DNA of 64,000 nt from Indioceanicola profundi (lineage in GTDB: Bacteria; Pseudomonadota; Alphaproteobacteria; Azospirillales; Azospirillaceae): NCBI RefSeq assembly GCF_003568845.1, contig NZ_CP030128.1, positions 248,001-312,000 of the forward strand. The letters are read 5' to 3'. Every line of letters begins with the position of its first letter. Position 1 is the first letter of the stretch. The translations under genes and the position numbers were made by a program. Below, one piece after another: positions 27,720-36,768 of the stretch. The notes under the pieces were generated by a model. The model saw nothing but the letters and a program-made list of their open reading frames with translations. It ran no database searches and had not been told where the DNA came from.

Positions 27720-28499
27720 TCATACCGTCGGAACCGTGCCGCCGTCGATCACGTACTCTGTGCCGGTGATCGTTGCCGCCAGATCCGACGCAAGGAATGC
27801 AACGAGATTTGCGACCTCGGCGGGCTTGGACGGGCGCCCGATCGGAATGCCGCCGAGCGAGTCCATGATGATCTTCTTGCCACCTTCGTAATCCGTACCA
27901 GCCTGTTGGGCGAGGCGCTCCGCCAGACGGACGGAGGCGTCGGTCTCGATCCATCCCGGTGACACCCGTACGACACGAACGCCCTTGGGAGACACCTCCT
28001 TCGACAGGCTCTTGCTATAGGTCGAGAGCGCAGCCTTGGCGGCGGCATAGCCGGTCGTGGCCTCCGGCAGAGGAAGCAGCCTTTGGATGGAGGAAACGTG
28101 GATCACAGCCCCGCTCCCCTGCCGGATCATGCCGGGCACAAGCTCCCGGTCCAGCCGCACCGCGGGGAACAGATTGAGATTCAGCTCCTTCCACCATTCG
28201 GCATCGGTCAGCGCCGCGAAGCCACCGCCGGGCGCCGACGATCCGCCGAGCATGTGCACTATGATGTCAACGCCGCCCAGCCGCTGGCGCGCCGTCTCGG
28301 CCACGATGGCGCAGCCTTCCTCGGTGGTGAGGTCGGCAGCAACGAAGAGCTCCGCCGGCAACGTCTCCGGCCGCGAGCGGGCCGTCGTCAGCACCTGTGC
28401 GCCAAGCTCCCGGAAGAGGTCGACTGTGGCAGCCCCGGCGCCCCGTGTGCCGGACGTGATCAGGGCGCGCTTCCCTTTGAGCGTGAGGAACTCCGACAT
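27720..28499 (-). CDS. Short-chain dehydrogenase/reductase
   Basis: A 259-residue classical SDR. It has the cofactor loop [15 protein letters not shown], the family Ser in [10 protein letters not shown], the catalytic YxxxK in GYAAAKAAL, and the C-terminal [12 protein letters not shown]. The cofactor loop, with Arg after TSGT and no acidic residue ending strand 2 (TTARSR), favours NADPH. It overlaps the stop of the SnoaL-like gene by one base (TAATG), so it is coupled to it. The pair is divergent from a LysR regulator. Substrate unknown. Confidence 0.87.
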   Translation of the reverse strand: MSEFLTLKGKRALITSGTRGAGAATVDLFRELGAQVLTTARSRPETLPAELFVAADLTTEEGCAIVAETARQRLGGVDIIVHMLGGSSAPGGGFAALTDAEWWKELNLNLFPAVRLDRELVPGMIRQGSGAVIHVSSIQRLLPLPEATTGYAAAKAALSTYSKSLSKEVSPKGVRVVRVSPGWIETDASVRLAERLAQQAGTDYEGGKKIIMDSLGGIPIGRPSKPAEVANLVAFLASDLAATITGTEYVIDGGTVPTV

Positions 28500-28819
28500 T
28501 ACCGAATCTCCAGCTCAGTGACTTTGTTGCTTCCCAGCGTGAAGACGAACTCGAGCATTGCGGGACTGTTGGGGAACCGCCCGCTCACCTCGGCCCGGAC
28601 TGAAACCCTGTTGCCGATCCTGGTCATCTCGATTGGCTCGGCGACGTGGTGGTACTTGGCCTTTGCGGCAAGCCACCAAGCCCGTATCGCCTCGATACCC
28701 GCATGGACACTGCGCTCATCCTTCACGACGGCATTGGTTGAAAACACCTGCGCCATGGCATCGCCGTCCTGGCCCTTATCGACTTTGAAATACGCATTCA
28801 CAGCTGAGGGAAGGTCCAT
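28499..28819 (-). CDS. SnoaL/NTF2-like protein
   Basis: A 106-residue alpha+beta barrel protein of the SnoaL-like type: opening helix [20 protein letters not shown], then [16 protein letters not shown], and strands [14 protein letters not shown] and LEFVFTL. The family includes small isomerases, cyclases and ligand-binding proteins. It is directly upstream of, and coupled to, an SDR gene; together they probably act on the same small molecule. The LysR gene starts 110 bases away on the other strand and probably controls both. Confidence 0.8.
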   Translation of the reverse strand: MDLPSAVNAYFKVDKGQDGDAMAQVFSTNAVVKDERSVHAGIEAIRAWWLAAKAKYHHVAEPIEMTRIGNRVSVRAEVSGRFPNSPAMLEFVFTLGSNKVTELEIR

Positions 28820-28873
28820 CCTCCTGCTCCTTCATGACGTGACGGGTGGGATCGCTGGGGAACATAGGACTGG

Positions 28874-28890
28874 ATTATTGTGCTGATAAT
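28874..28890. promoter_or_regulatory. LysR-type operator ATTAT-N7-ATAAT
   Basis: Interrupted palindrome ATTAT TGTGCTG ATAAT, an example of the T-N11-A LysR box, located between the divergent SnoaL-SDR operon and the LysR gene, 39 bases before the LysR start. It is well placed for autoregulation and activation. Confidence 0.65.
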
Positions 28891-28929
28891 AGGGATAGTT
28901 CGGCATGCGAAGATGAAGAAACCGGGATA

Positions 28930-29853
28930 ATGATCCGAGCAGGCCTGACCGATCTGGATGCTGTCATCGCGATTGCCCGCAGGGGATCGTTCCGGGCCGC
29001 AGCGATTGACCTTGGAATGTCCACAACCGCCTTGAGTCACGCGATCGGCAAGTTCGAGGCGAGCCTGGGTGTGCGCCTGTTCAACCGCACGACCCGGAGC
29101 GTCTCGCTGACCGATGCGGGCCGGCTCTTTGTCGAACAGATCGGCCCCGCGCTTCGGGACATCCACGGGGCCATGGACGCGGTGCGCTCTCAGCGTGAGA
29201 CGCCGTCCGGAACGATCCGGATCAATGCCGCTCCGTTCGCAGCGCGTGACATCATCTCGCCGCTTATCCTCGAATTTCTTCGCCGCTACCCGGACATGAA
29301 TGTCGATCTGGTCACCGAGGGACGGCTGGTCGATATTGTTGCCGAGGGTTTTGATCTGGGTGTGCGCGTCGCCGATCTCGTTCCAAGCGACATGATCGCC
29401 GTTTCGCTCGGCCGCCCCCAACGGTATGCGGTCGTCGGCTCCCCGGCTTACTTCGAGGACCATGACAAGCCTCGGGTTCCTCCGGACCTCCTCAATCACA
29501 GCTGCGTGCGTGTGCGTCTGCCGAACGGGGCGCTTTACCGGTGGCGCTTCGAGAAGCAGGGCGGGGCCGCGCAGATCGACGTGCGCGGTCCAATCACGCT
29601 GGACGAAGCGGGTCTGGCGCGAACCGCCGTCAGTGAGGGCATTGGTCTCGGCTTCTTCCTGGAACAGGACGTGCTTGCCGATATCCGGGCAGGACGCCTC
29701 ATCCGGGTTCTGGAAGATTGGACGCCGCCCTTTCCGGGTCTCTGTCTCTACTATCCCGGACGGCGCAACCTGTCTGCCGGACTGAAAGCCTTCCTCGCCT
29801 TGGCTCGCGCGTCCGCCGGGCACGCGTTAGAGCCGCGAGACGCTGCGCCATAG
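28930..29853 (+). CDS. LysR-family transcriptional regulator
   Basis: A 307-residue regulator starting at ATG 28930, chosen because the HTH begins within 10 residues. The N-terminal HTH is [20 protein letters not shown], then [35 protein letters not shown]; the co-inducer domain follows (about 90-295), with the [13 protein letters not shown] and [12 protein letters not shown] phrases typical of the CrgA/DmlR-like subgroup. It is divergent from the SnoaL-SDR operon with a canonical LysR box between, so it most likely controls that operon. Confidence 0.9.
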   Translation: MIRAGLTDLDAVIAIARRGSFRAAAIDLGMSTTALSHAIGKFEASLGVRLFNRTTRSVSLTDAGRLFVEQIGPALRDIHGAMDAVRSQRETPSGTIRINAAPFAARDIISPLILEFLRRYPDMNVDLVTEGRLVDIVAEGFDLGVRVADLVPSDMIAVSLGRPQRYAVVGSPAYFEDHDKPRVPPDLLNHSCVRVRLPNGALYRWRFEKQGGAAQIDVRGPITLDEAGLARTAVSEGIGLGFFLEQDVLADIRAGRLIRVLEDWTPPFPGLCLYYPGRRNLSAGLKAFLALARASAGHALEPRDAAP

Positions 29854-30107
29854 GAAGAGCAGCAGCGTCAATTTCTTGAGCTTCGGCCGCACCATGGGCT
29901 GGGCATGTCTGCTTCGGATGGCTTTGGCTGCATCGGCCCCGCGGCGCAGGTCTGGCAGGCCTGAGCCCTGTGTCGGCGATGATCGGCATTGGAGAGGTTG
30001 GCCAGGCGACCGAACTGCTTCGCAACCTGGCCGCGGCCGGCAAGGACCCATTGGGCCTGCACAAGTGATTTGAAGCGCTTCATCGATCGCTCCTGTCGGC
30101 CTCCATC

Positions 30108-32321
30108 TCAGGCGTTGAGCGCCTGCATGACCCGGTCGGGCGTGAAGGGCATATGGCGCAGGGCGTGGCCCGTCAGGGCGAGGAAGGCGTTTGCGACCGC
30201 TGCCCCTGTCATCGGCACGCCGATCTCCCCGGCTCCGGTCGGCGGGGCGTCGCTGTCGATGATCCGGATTTCAATCTCCGGCACCTCATCGGCCCGCAGG
30301 ATCTCATAGTCATAGAAGTTGCTCTGCTGCACCTCGCCGTTCTTGATCGTGATCCGTTCCTTCAGCAGGCCGGACAAACCGTAGATAATGCCGCCTTCGA
30401 TCTGGGCCAGCATGTTGCGGGGCTGGACGGCGATGCCGGCATCCACGGCCGCAAAGAACCGGTGGACCCGGATCTGGCCCGTATCCGTGTCCAGCGAGAT
30501 CTCCGCCACGCCAGCGCCGCGCGTGCCCTTGTAGCCGGCATAGGCAAGGCCGTGCGCCCGGCCTTCCGGCGGGCTTCCGAAATTCGACATGGCGGCCACA
30601 GCCTCCAGCAACGCCAATCCGCGGGCGTTCGCCGCCAGGAGCTGACGGCGGTAGTCCAGGGAATTGGTTCCGGATCGCCGCGCCAGCTCCTCCACAAAGC
30701 ATTCGGAGGCGAAGAGGTTGTGCCCCCAGCCGATGCCGCGCCATGCCCCCAGGCGGGCCCGCCGTTCCGTATTGATGTGCTCGGCCAGCAGGTTGGGGAC
30801 GGCATAATCGGCGATATCGCTGCCTTCCATGATCAACAGGTCGCGGCCCTCGGCGCGTGTAAGCCGGTCGGGAGCGAGATAGCCGAAGATGGACGGGCAG
30901 GCGACCCGGTGATGCCATGCGGCGATCGTGCCGTCCGGGTTCAGCGCTGCCCGCAGCCGGTGCGCCGTGGCCGGGCGGAACCACCCATTTGCCACATCGT
31001 CCTCCCGCGTCCAGATCAGCTTGACCGGACGCCCCGCTTCACGCGAGAGGATCAGTGCGTCGCGCAGCAGGTCGCGGGCGAAGAAGGTGCGCCGCCCGAA
31101 GGCGCCCCCCATCTGCATGGAGTGGAAGCGAATGCGGTCCGGGGTGGTGCCCAGCACCTGAGTGGCCACAGCCAGCGTCACCGTCTGGCTCTGGGTGCCG
31201 ATCCAGATCTCGGCTCCCTTTCCGTCCGCATCCACATGCGCGACAGCCGCCAGGGGCTCCATCTGCGCGTGATAGACATGGTCGGTGGCGTAGTCCGCTT
31301 CCACGACGCGGGACGCGCCGGCCAGGATGTGATCCGGCTCCCCACGGGAGGACCAGGCCACGCCGTTCCGGCCAGGGTCCTGTGCCGCCATGATGTCGCG
31401 CGCCAGATCGGCGTCGCTGTCGGCCTTGCGGAATCCGGAGCCGGTCGTCCATTCCACCTTCAGCGCGTCGCGCGCAGCGAGTGCGATCTCCCACTGTTCC
31501 GCCAGTACGGCAACCGCGTCGGCCAATGCCATGACGCGCACCACGCCGGGAATGGCTGTCGCCGCCGCATCATCCAGGGCGGCCACGGCTTCTCCTTCCA
31601 CTGGCGCCCGGAGGAGAGCGGCGTAGAGCATGCCGGGGACACGGACGTCGATCGTATATTCGGCGGCACCCCGGGTCTTCGCCGGTACGTCGAGGCGCCC
31701 GACATCGCGGCCGATCAGCCGGAAGCCGGCGCGCGGCTTCAGCTCGGCATCGGTGACAGGGGGCACGTCGGTGACGATCTCCGGCAGCGACGCGACATCG
31801 CCGAACCCAAGCCGCCGCCCACTGGCCTCATGGAGGATGAAGCCGGGTCGGGTCGTGACTTCGGACGGGGCCACCTGCCAGTGACGCGCCGCACTGTGGA
31901 TCAGAACGCGCCGCGCCGTGGCGCCGGCCCGGCGCAGGATCGGGAAGTAGCCCTCCACGGAGGAGCTTCCGGCCGTGTAGAGCACGCCGCCCGTCTTCGG
32001 GTTTCCATAGATGCCGTCCGGATCGTGGGTCACCGGTTCGACCCGCACCTTCGTCCAGTCGGCGTCCAGCTCCTCCGCCAGGATCAGGGGCAGGGCTGTC
32101 ATCACCCCCTGGCCCATCTCGGCGGAACCCAGCTTGATGGTCACAATGCCGTCAGGTGCGATGGAAACCCAGGCATTGACCTGCCGCGGCTCGGCATCAG
32201 GCCGAGCGGCATGCGCGGGCGAGGTTTTCAGGAGCCCGCCCGCGGCGATCAGGAAGCTCAATCCGCCGCCGCCAGCGAGGAACAGGCGGCGGGTAAAGGC
32301 AGCTGCATCGTTCGTCGCCAT
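30108..32321 (-). CDS. Molybdenum hydroxylase large subunit (isoquinoline 1-oxidoreductase beta-like)
   Basis: A 737-residue xanthine-dehydrogenase-family molybdopterin-binding subunit with a Tat signal at the N-terminus (TRRLFLAGGGGLSFLIAAGG), which is typical of the IorB/aldehyde-oxidase-like periplasmic subgroup. Landmarks: GSAEMGQGVMTALP, MQMGGAFGRRTFFARD, ARLGAWRGIGWGHN, and the C-terminal GAGEIGVPMTGAAVANA that carries the catalytic Glu. It probably hydroxylates an N-heterocycle or aldehyde, passing electrons to the 2Fe-2S partner encoded three bases upstream. No cytochrome subunit or maturation gene is adjacent. Confidence 0.9.
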   Translation of the reverse strand: MATNDAAAFTRRLFLAGGGGLSFLIAAGGLLKTSPAHAARPDAEPRQVNAWVSIAPDGIVTIKLGSAEMGQGVMTALPLILAEELDADWTKVRVEPVTHDPDGIYGNPKTGGVLYTAGSSSVEGYFPILRRAGATARRVLIHSAARHWQVAPSEVTTRPGFILHEASGRRLGFGDVASLPEIVTDVPPVTDAELKPRAGFRLIGRDVGRLDVPAKTRGAAEYTIDVRVPGMLYAALLRAPVEGEAVAALDDAAATAIPGVVRVMALADAVAVLAEQWEIALAARDALKVEWTTGSGFRKADSDADLARDIMAAQDPGRNGVAWSSRGEPDHILAGASRVVEADYATDHVYHAQMEPLAAVAHVDADGKGAEIWIGTQSQTVTLAVATQVLGTTPDRIRFHSMQMGGAFGRRTFFARDLLRDALILSREAGRPVKLIWTREDDVANGWFRPATAHRLRAALNPDGTIAAWHHRVACPSIFGYLAPDRLTRAEGRDLLIMEGSDIADYAVPNLLAEHINTERRARLGAWRGIGWGHNLFASECFVEELARRSGTNSLDYRRQLLAANARGLALLEAVAAMSNFGSPPEGRAHGLAYAGYKGTRGAGVAEISLDTDTGQIRVHRFFAAVDAGIAVQPRNMLAQIEGGIIYGLSGLLKERITIKNGEVQQSNFYDYEILRADEVPEIEIRIIDSDAPPTGAGEIGVPMTGAAVANAFLALTGHALRHMPFTPDRVMQALNA

Positions 32322-32324
32322 GGA

Positions 32325-32777
32325 TCAGCCCTCCCGCGCTGCGCGTTGGATCGCCTTCACGATCCGTGGATAAGTTCCGCACCGGCACAGGTTCGGCGCC
32401 ATGTGCCGGACAATCTCATCCCGCGTCGGTTCGGCCGTTTCCGACAGCAATGCGGCCGCGCGCATGATCTGGCCGGGCTGGCAGTAGCCGCACTGCGGCA
32501 CCTGCTCGGCGATCCACGCCCGCTGCAAGGGATGATCGCCTGTTTCCGACAGGCCTTCGATGGTTGTGATCTCCGCCTCCGCCAGCGTGCCGCTGGCGGT
32601 CTGGCAGGCGAAGACGGGCTGCCCATCCACATGCACCGTACAGGCGCCGCACAGGCCGGTGCCGCAGCCATACTTGGTGCCTGTCAGTCCCAAATGCTCC
32701 CGCAGGACATGGAGCAGCGACGTCTCCGGCGGTGCATCCACGCGCACCGGCCTGCCATTGACGAGCAGTTCGATCAT
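32325..32777 (-). CDS. 2Fe-2S subunit of molybdenum hydroxylase
   Basis: A 150-residue IorA/CoxS-type protein. The plant-ferredoxin 2Fe-2S centre uses Cys38, 43, 46 and 58 ([12 protein letters not shown]). The helical second centre uses Cys96, 99, 131 and 133 ([10 protein letters not shown] and LCRCGTY). It relays electrons from the molybdopterin subunit and is co-exported with it by the partner's Tat signal, as known for this subgroup. It is the first full gene of the operon, three bases before the large subunit. Its ATG overlaps the stop of a 60-codon relic frame (ATGA), which may couple its translation to an old ribosome site. Confidence 0.9.
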   Translation of the reverse strand: MIELLVNGRPVRVDAPPETSLLHVLREHLGLTGTKYGCGTGLCGACTVHVDGQPVFACQTASGTLAEAEITTIEGLSETGDHPLQRAWIAEQVPQCGYCQPGQIMRAAALLSETAEPTRDEIVRHMAPNLCRCGTYPRIVKAIQRAAREG

Positions 32778-32956
32778 GATTGTGCTCCTTGGGTAAGGGA
32801 TGGTGGCCTTGTCTGATGGTCCGGGCCGCCGAGCGCGTAGATGGCAGCGTTGTCGCGTCTGGGGGGCATGGCTTTACCCGCTGCCGACAGCAGGGCCGGC
32901 ACGGCGAAGACGGCGATCCTATAGGGGCGGCGAAGCGCATAGGCGACAATCCACAT
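32774..32956 (-). pseudogene. Relic of an RND efflux pump start (HAE1-type), 60 codons
   Basis: A 60-codon frame with a good ribosome site (GGAGAACC before ATG 32956). Its first 23 or so residues, MWIVAYALRRPYRIAVF then AVPALL, match the highly conserved start of HAE1-type RND transporters (MWIV..AL.RPY); the resemblance then stops. The frame ends TGA overlapping the ATG of the 2Fe-2S subunit. I read it as the fossil of a pump gene, most of which was lost or replaced by the molybdenum hydroxylase operon. It may still be translated as a short leader peptide. Confidence 0.5.
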
Positions 32957-33276
32957 GTGGTTCTCCGGACCGGTTTCAGGTGCGGGGCGGGACCGCCACG
33001 CGGAGCCGGAATTCTGCAGTCGGCAAAGGAGCCCGGCCGGGCTGCGGGGAGCGGCAAGGGGACCCGGCCGGGCATCGGCTCAAGCGGGGCAGATGGCCGA
33101 CGGCCGCTTTGTGCGGCAGAGTTGTCGCTAGCCTTTGTCCTGATCCCGCCTGTTTCGTATCGGGCTGTCGCAAATGGCGGGCCTGACACAATTCGGTACA
33201 ATTTCCCGCTTCGGCGGTGTCGCAGCCCATGCCACAGTCTGGGCGAATGGCGCCCTTGCACGCCCACCGGTGTTCC
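32957..33276. other. Divergent intergenic region, hydroxylase / two-component system
   Basis: A 320-base divergent region, with no gene seen. It should carry the promoters of both the minus-strand hydroxylase unit and the plus-strand response regulator. Confidence 0.4.
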
Positions 33277-34020
33277 ATGTCCGTGATCGTGTCCGACACA
33301 GCCGCCCACATACTTCTGGTGGACGACCACCGCGATATCCGGGAGACGCTGGCGCGCTATCTGGAGCGGCATGGGCTGCGCGTCACCGCGGCCGAGGATG
33401 CCGCCGCGGCCCGGCGTGCGCTTCGTGCCACGGCGCCGGACCTGGTGCTTCTCGACATCATGATGCCGGGCGAGGATGGGCTTAGCCTCTGCCGCCATCT
33501 GCGGGAAACCACGGACCTCCCCATCATCTTTCTGACCGCGGTCGGTGACGCGATGGAGCGGGTGATCGGCCTGGAGATGGGGGCCGATGATTACGTCACG
33601 AAGCCATTCGAACCGCGCGAACTGCTGGCCAGGGTGCGCGCTGTGCTGCGCCGGAGCCGCAGCCTGCCGGCAGGCTCCGCCGTGCGACGGGGAGAGAACG
33701 GCCGGCTCGGCTTCAACGGCTGGACGCTGGATCTTGGCCGGCGGGAGCTGACGGGGGCGGACGGCGTCGCTGTGTCGCTCAGCACGTCCGAGTTCCTGCT
33801 GCTGGAGGCGTTCGTGCGCCATCCCAACATGGTGCTGACCCGCGATCAACTCCTGGACCTGACAAAGGGCCGGGCGGCGGAGGTGTTCGACCGCAGCATT
33901 GACAATCAGGTGAGCCGGCTGCGCCGCAAGGTGGAGGCGGACCCGCGCAATCCCATCTTGATCAAGACCGTCTGGGGCGGCGGCTACTGCTTTGCCGCGG
34001 ACGTGAGCGCGAGGCCATGA
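33277..34020 (+). CDS. OmpR-family response regulator
   Basis: A 247-residue regulator with a canonical receiver (LLVDDHRD, phospho-acceptor in LVLLDIMMPGEDG, Thr in IIFLTAV, Lys in YVTKPFEP) and an OmpR winged helix (TRDQLLDLTKGRAAEVFDRS, QVSRLRRKVE, WGGGYCF). Its stop overlaps the ATG of the histidine kinase (ATGA). There is no strong ribosome site; the start at 33277 is chosen because homology starts at once, but GTG 33217 and ATG 33247 are possible. It may originally have controlled an RND pump whose relic lies on the other side of the divergent promoter. Confidence 0.88.
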   Translation: MSVIVSDTAAHILLVDDHRDIRETLARYLERHGLRVTAAEDAAAARRALRATAPDLVLLDIMMPGEDGLSLCRHLRETTDLPIIFLTAVGDAMERVIGLEMGADDYVTKPFEPRELLARVRAVLRRSRSLPAGSAVRRGENGRLGFNGWTLDLGRRELTGADGVAVSLSTSEFLLLEAFVRHPNMVLTRDQLLDLTKGRAAEVFDRSIDNQVSRLRRKVEADPRNPILIKTVWGGGYCFAADVSARP

Positions 34021-35381
34021 TCAAAGCCCATCTCCGCCGCTTTCCCCGCACGCTGTTCGCTCAGATGGTCGTCCTGCTGGCGGCCGCGGTCCTCGTCGCC
34101 AAGCTGGGAAGCTGGTTTGCCTTTATGGATGAACGGGCCTTTGCTGTTCGGCAGATGCACGTGTTGGACACCATCGCCCGCGTTGGCGCCGCGGTGCGGC
34201 TGCTCTCCACCACGCCGACAAACCTGCACCAGGACATGCTGGAAGCTGCCAGCGGACGTGAGTTCCGGTTCTGGCTGGCCGATCGCCAAGCTGTGGACTA
34301 TCAGCCGGCGATCCCGGAGGCCGAGGCCGCAAGAGACCGGTTGCGCAGCCTGATCGGACCAGGGGCGCGGGATATATTCGTCAAGCTGTCGCGCCCCGAC
34401 GATGCGGCCGGCGAAGCGTCGGGCCAAGCCGCCGACGTCGCCCTGAAAATGTCCGTATTGCTGCCCGACGGGCGCTGGCTGAACGCGGCCACCTACCAGA
34501 CCCAGCGGCTGCCGGGCCTGACACGGCCCATGCTCCTCTCCACCTTGTCCGCCGTTGGCGTGCTGGCGCTGGTTTCCTTTTTCATCTCCCGCCGCATCGC
34601 CCGTCCGTTGCAGTCCCTGGCCCTGGCGGCTGAGCGGTTGGGGCGCGGAGAAGCGGTAAAGCCGCTGGATGAGACCGTTGGACCGGAGGAGGTGCGTCGG
34701 GCCGGGGCCGCCTTCAATGCCATGGGTGCCAGGCTGCGCCGGTTCGTGGACGACAGAACCCGCATGCTGGCCGCCGTTGGCCACGATCTGCGGACCCCTA
34801 TCACCAATCTGCGCCTGCGCGTCGAACTGCTGGAGGAGGGGGAGACCAAGGCGCGGATGCTGGATACGCTGGACGAGCTTCGCCAGACGGCGGAGACCAT
34901 GCTGTCCTTCGCCCGCGAGGAAGCCGGCGAGGAGCCTCGTCCGGCGGATATCGCTTCCCTGGTGGAAAGCGTTTGCGACGACATGGCGGAGGTCGGAGCG
35001 CCCGTCACCTGTGACGCCTCCAGCAAACTCGTGGTGATCTGCCGGCCGGCTGCCCTGCGCCGGGCGGTCCGCAATTTGGTTGAAAACGCTGTCGCCTATG
35101 GCGGTTGCGCCCGCGTGGTCTTGTCCCAATCCGGCGGAGAGGTGCGGATCGTCATTGATGATGACGGTCCCGGCATTCCCCACGGGGAGATTGAGCGCGT
35201 CTTCGACCCCTTCGTCCGCTTGGAGGATTCCCGCAATCGGCGTACTGGCGGCGTAGGGCTCGGCCTGTCAATCGCCCGGTCCATTGCCCGTGGTCATGGC
35301 GGCGACATATGGCTGGAACGGCGCCCTGAAGGCGGCCTCCGGGCCATTCTGAACCTGCCGATCTGCAAGAGTCTGCCATAA
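34017..35381 (+). CDS. EnvZ-type sensor histidine kinase
   Basis: A 454-residue kinase coupled to the preceding regulator. Helix 1 (about 13-35), a periplasmic sensor of about 130 residues, helix 2 (about 171-191, LLSTLSAVGVLALVSFFI), HAMP (SRRIARPLQSLALAAERLG), HisKA with AAVGHDLRTPITNLRLR (phospho-His), then HATPase_c with NLVENAVAYGG, DDDGPGIP, VFDPFVR and GVGLGLSIARSI. All catalytic boxes are intact. The signal is unknown. It forms a full two-component system with the OmpR-type regulator. Confidence 0.9.
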   Translation: MIKAHLRRFPRTLFAQMVVLLAAAVLVAKLGSWFAFMDERAFAVRQMHVLDTIARVGAAVRLLSTTPTNLHQDMLEAASGREFRFWLADRQAVDYQPAIPEAEAARDRLRSLIGPGARDIFVKLSRPDDAAGEASGQAADVALKMSVLLPDGRWLNAATYQTQRLPGLTRPMLLSTLSAVGVLALVSFFISRRIARPLQSLALAAERLGRGEAVKPLDETVGPEEVRRAGAAFNAMGARLRRFVDDRTRMLAAVGHDLRTPITNLRLRVELLEEGETKARMLDTLDELRQTAETMLSFAREEAGEEPRPADIASLVESVCDDMAEVGAPVTCDASSKLVVICRPAALRRAVRNLVENAVAYGGCARVVLSQSGGEVRIVIDDDGPGIPHGEIERVFDPFVRLEDSRNRRTGGVGLGLSIARSIARGHGGDIWLERRPEGGLRAILNLPICKSLP

Positions 35382-35992
35382 CCCCGGCGTGATAGCGGTA
35401 AACATCGTTATACAGGTTGCCATGACTGTCCAATACCAGATCCCATTGATCAGGACCTATGAGGCTCGTTGTCAGCCGCAAGCATTCAGGAAGCGGACCC
35501 CGATTATGGGTTGGGATCACTGTGCCATCAGCGGCACGGTAAGGTAGGTCAGCACAGGCGCGCAGAAGCGCGTGATGATCCTGGAAGACGAGAGGGTCGT
35601 CGCTCTACATGCCGCGCGGCGCAGAGAATCCTGGAGAGCGACCGCCCCGGCATCGTGCTGACCAGTCACCCGCTGACGGTCGGCTTGACGAACAAGCTGG
35701 TCCAGACCCACGGGGCACAAGGCATTCCCTTTGCCTGGATGAGCGGGTGCTCACGACGGGAAAGACCGGCGGGATCAGAGCCGGTGCTCCGGAAGCCCTG
35801 GAAGCCGGATGTTCTGCGCTATATCTTCGAATTTATTTGTAGCCGCATAGTATGTCCTGCCAGTGGAGAGTAGGATGCAAGCTGTCAGATGTGGAGGGTA
35901 TGTACGGCGGCGTACAAAGAAATTCCTCTACATCCGAAGAACGAGTTGCGATTCTGCTGGTTATTTGGCACCCCTTTCACCAAGGTGCGACC
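35382..35992. other. Gene-poor stretch with possible decayed receiver-like sequence
   Basis: About 610 bases. In the frame 35469-35873 there are phrases reminiscent of a receiver C-terminus (RPGIVLTSH and LRKPWKPDVLRYI) separated by unlikely sequence. This may be a decayed response regulator gene, but the match is weak and I do not call a gene. Confidence 0.25.
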
Positions 35993-36406
35993 ATGCGGAT
36001 ATTGGTTGTAGAGGATGAGGCGCTGCTCGCCATGTGGGCCCGTGACGTGCTGGAAGGAGCTGGCCATACTGTCAGCGGGGTGGTCCAGACACGGGCCGGC
36101 GCACTGGCGTTGATCGAGACGGGAGAACCCGACCTTTTACTGATGGACATCAATCTGCCCGACGGGCGCGGGATGGGAATTGAACTGGCACGGTATGCCT
36201 GGAAACGCTGCGTGACCCCCTCGCTTTTCTTGACCGGTCAGGTGCACGAGGCCAAGGCCAACCGGGATGCGGCACTCGGCTGTCTCGGCAAGCCCTGCAA
36301 CGAATCCACATTGCTGGCCAGCATCGAAGCCGCCGGCCAGCTCATCGGTGGACGGCCGCCACAGGCCGTTCCGGCGGGACTGGAGCTGTTCAGGTCCGCA
36401 CCGTAA
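35993..36406 (+). CDS. Stand-alone receiver domain protein
   Basis: A 137-residue single-domain receiver starting MRILVVEDEALL. The acidic pair is in VVEDE, the phospho-acceptor Asp in LLLMDINLPDG, Thr in LFLTGQ and Lys in LGKPCN, so it is a competent phospho-acceptor. It has no output domain and resembles the small receivers that act as phosphate sinks or adaptors in alphaproteobacteria (CpdR/Sma0114-like; inference). It is not in an operon with a kinase; the EnvZ-type kinase lies 600 bases upstream. A CBS-domain relic overlaps its 3' end on the other strand. Confidence 0.8.
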   Translation: MRILVVEDEALLAMWARDVLEGAGHTVSGVVQTRAGALALIETGEPDLLLMDINLPDGRGMGIELARYAWKRCVTPSLFLTGQVHEAKANRDAALGCLGKPCNESTLLASIEAAGQLIGGRPPQAVPAGLELFRSAP

Positions 36407-36509
36407 GGGCGCCGCGGGCGGCGTTGATCATCATCATCTCGCCCACGGCCTCCGGCGTAACCAGCCCGACCAACCGGCCATCCGCGTCCATGACGCCAAC
36501 TGTGTTGTT
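36390..36509 (-). pseudogene. CBS-domain fragment (end of a site-2 protease-like gene)
   Basis: A 39-codon minus-strand frame, ending TGA at 36390, reads VGVMDADGRLVGLVTPEAVG followed by EMMMINAA, a very typical last strand-helix of a CBS domain as found at the C-terminus of Rip3-like M50 site-2 proteases. Nothing upstream continues it; a stop lies six codons before the quoted start. It overlaps the last 17 bases of the receiver gene. It is a truncated relic. Confidence 0.55.
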
Positions 36510-36627
36510 CGCCCCTGAGGCAGATTAGGTTCTGGCATAAGATCTGCGCCGCTGCATCGGCTGTCGGTACAGACCGGGACAACCACAGCAAGGATGCCCT
36601 GATCAAAGGCCGGAGGAGCGTGGAGGC

Positions 36628-36768
36628 TCAAGCGAGCAGCGATGTCGTCCAGATGATTGCGCCCCAAGGCACCACCGTGACCGCTGCAAGGATCATCGCA
36701 CGGATGGCCGGGGGAAGCTTCATCTCCTCGGCACGGGACTGGCTGGCGGCGATACGACAAGATGACAT
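36628..36768 (-). CDS. Small predicted membrane protein (46 aa)
   Basis: ATG 36768 has GAGGTG upstream. The 46-residue product has a polar N-terminus and one hydrophobic helix (AIRAMILAAVTVVPWGAII, then WTTSLLA) at the C-terminus. It lies 118 bases upstream of the CBS relic in the same direction and might be a genuine small inner-membrane protein or a by-product of the decayed region. No homology is claimed. Confidence 0.35.
   Translation of the reverse strand: MSSCRIAASQSRAEEMKLPPAIRAMILAAVTVVPWGAIIWTTSLLA

Noticed and set aside
30153-32816. 887-codon open frame on the plus strand
   Set aside because: Antisense to the molybdenum hydroxylase operon, whose subunits have full motif sets.
35469-35873. 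Possible decayed receiver gene
   Set aside because: Two phrases look like receiver pieces, but acidic pair and acceptor Asp are not visible in order, so I could not support it.
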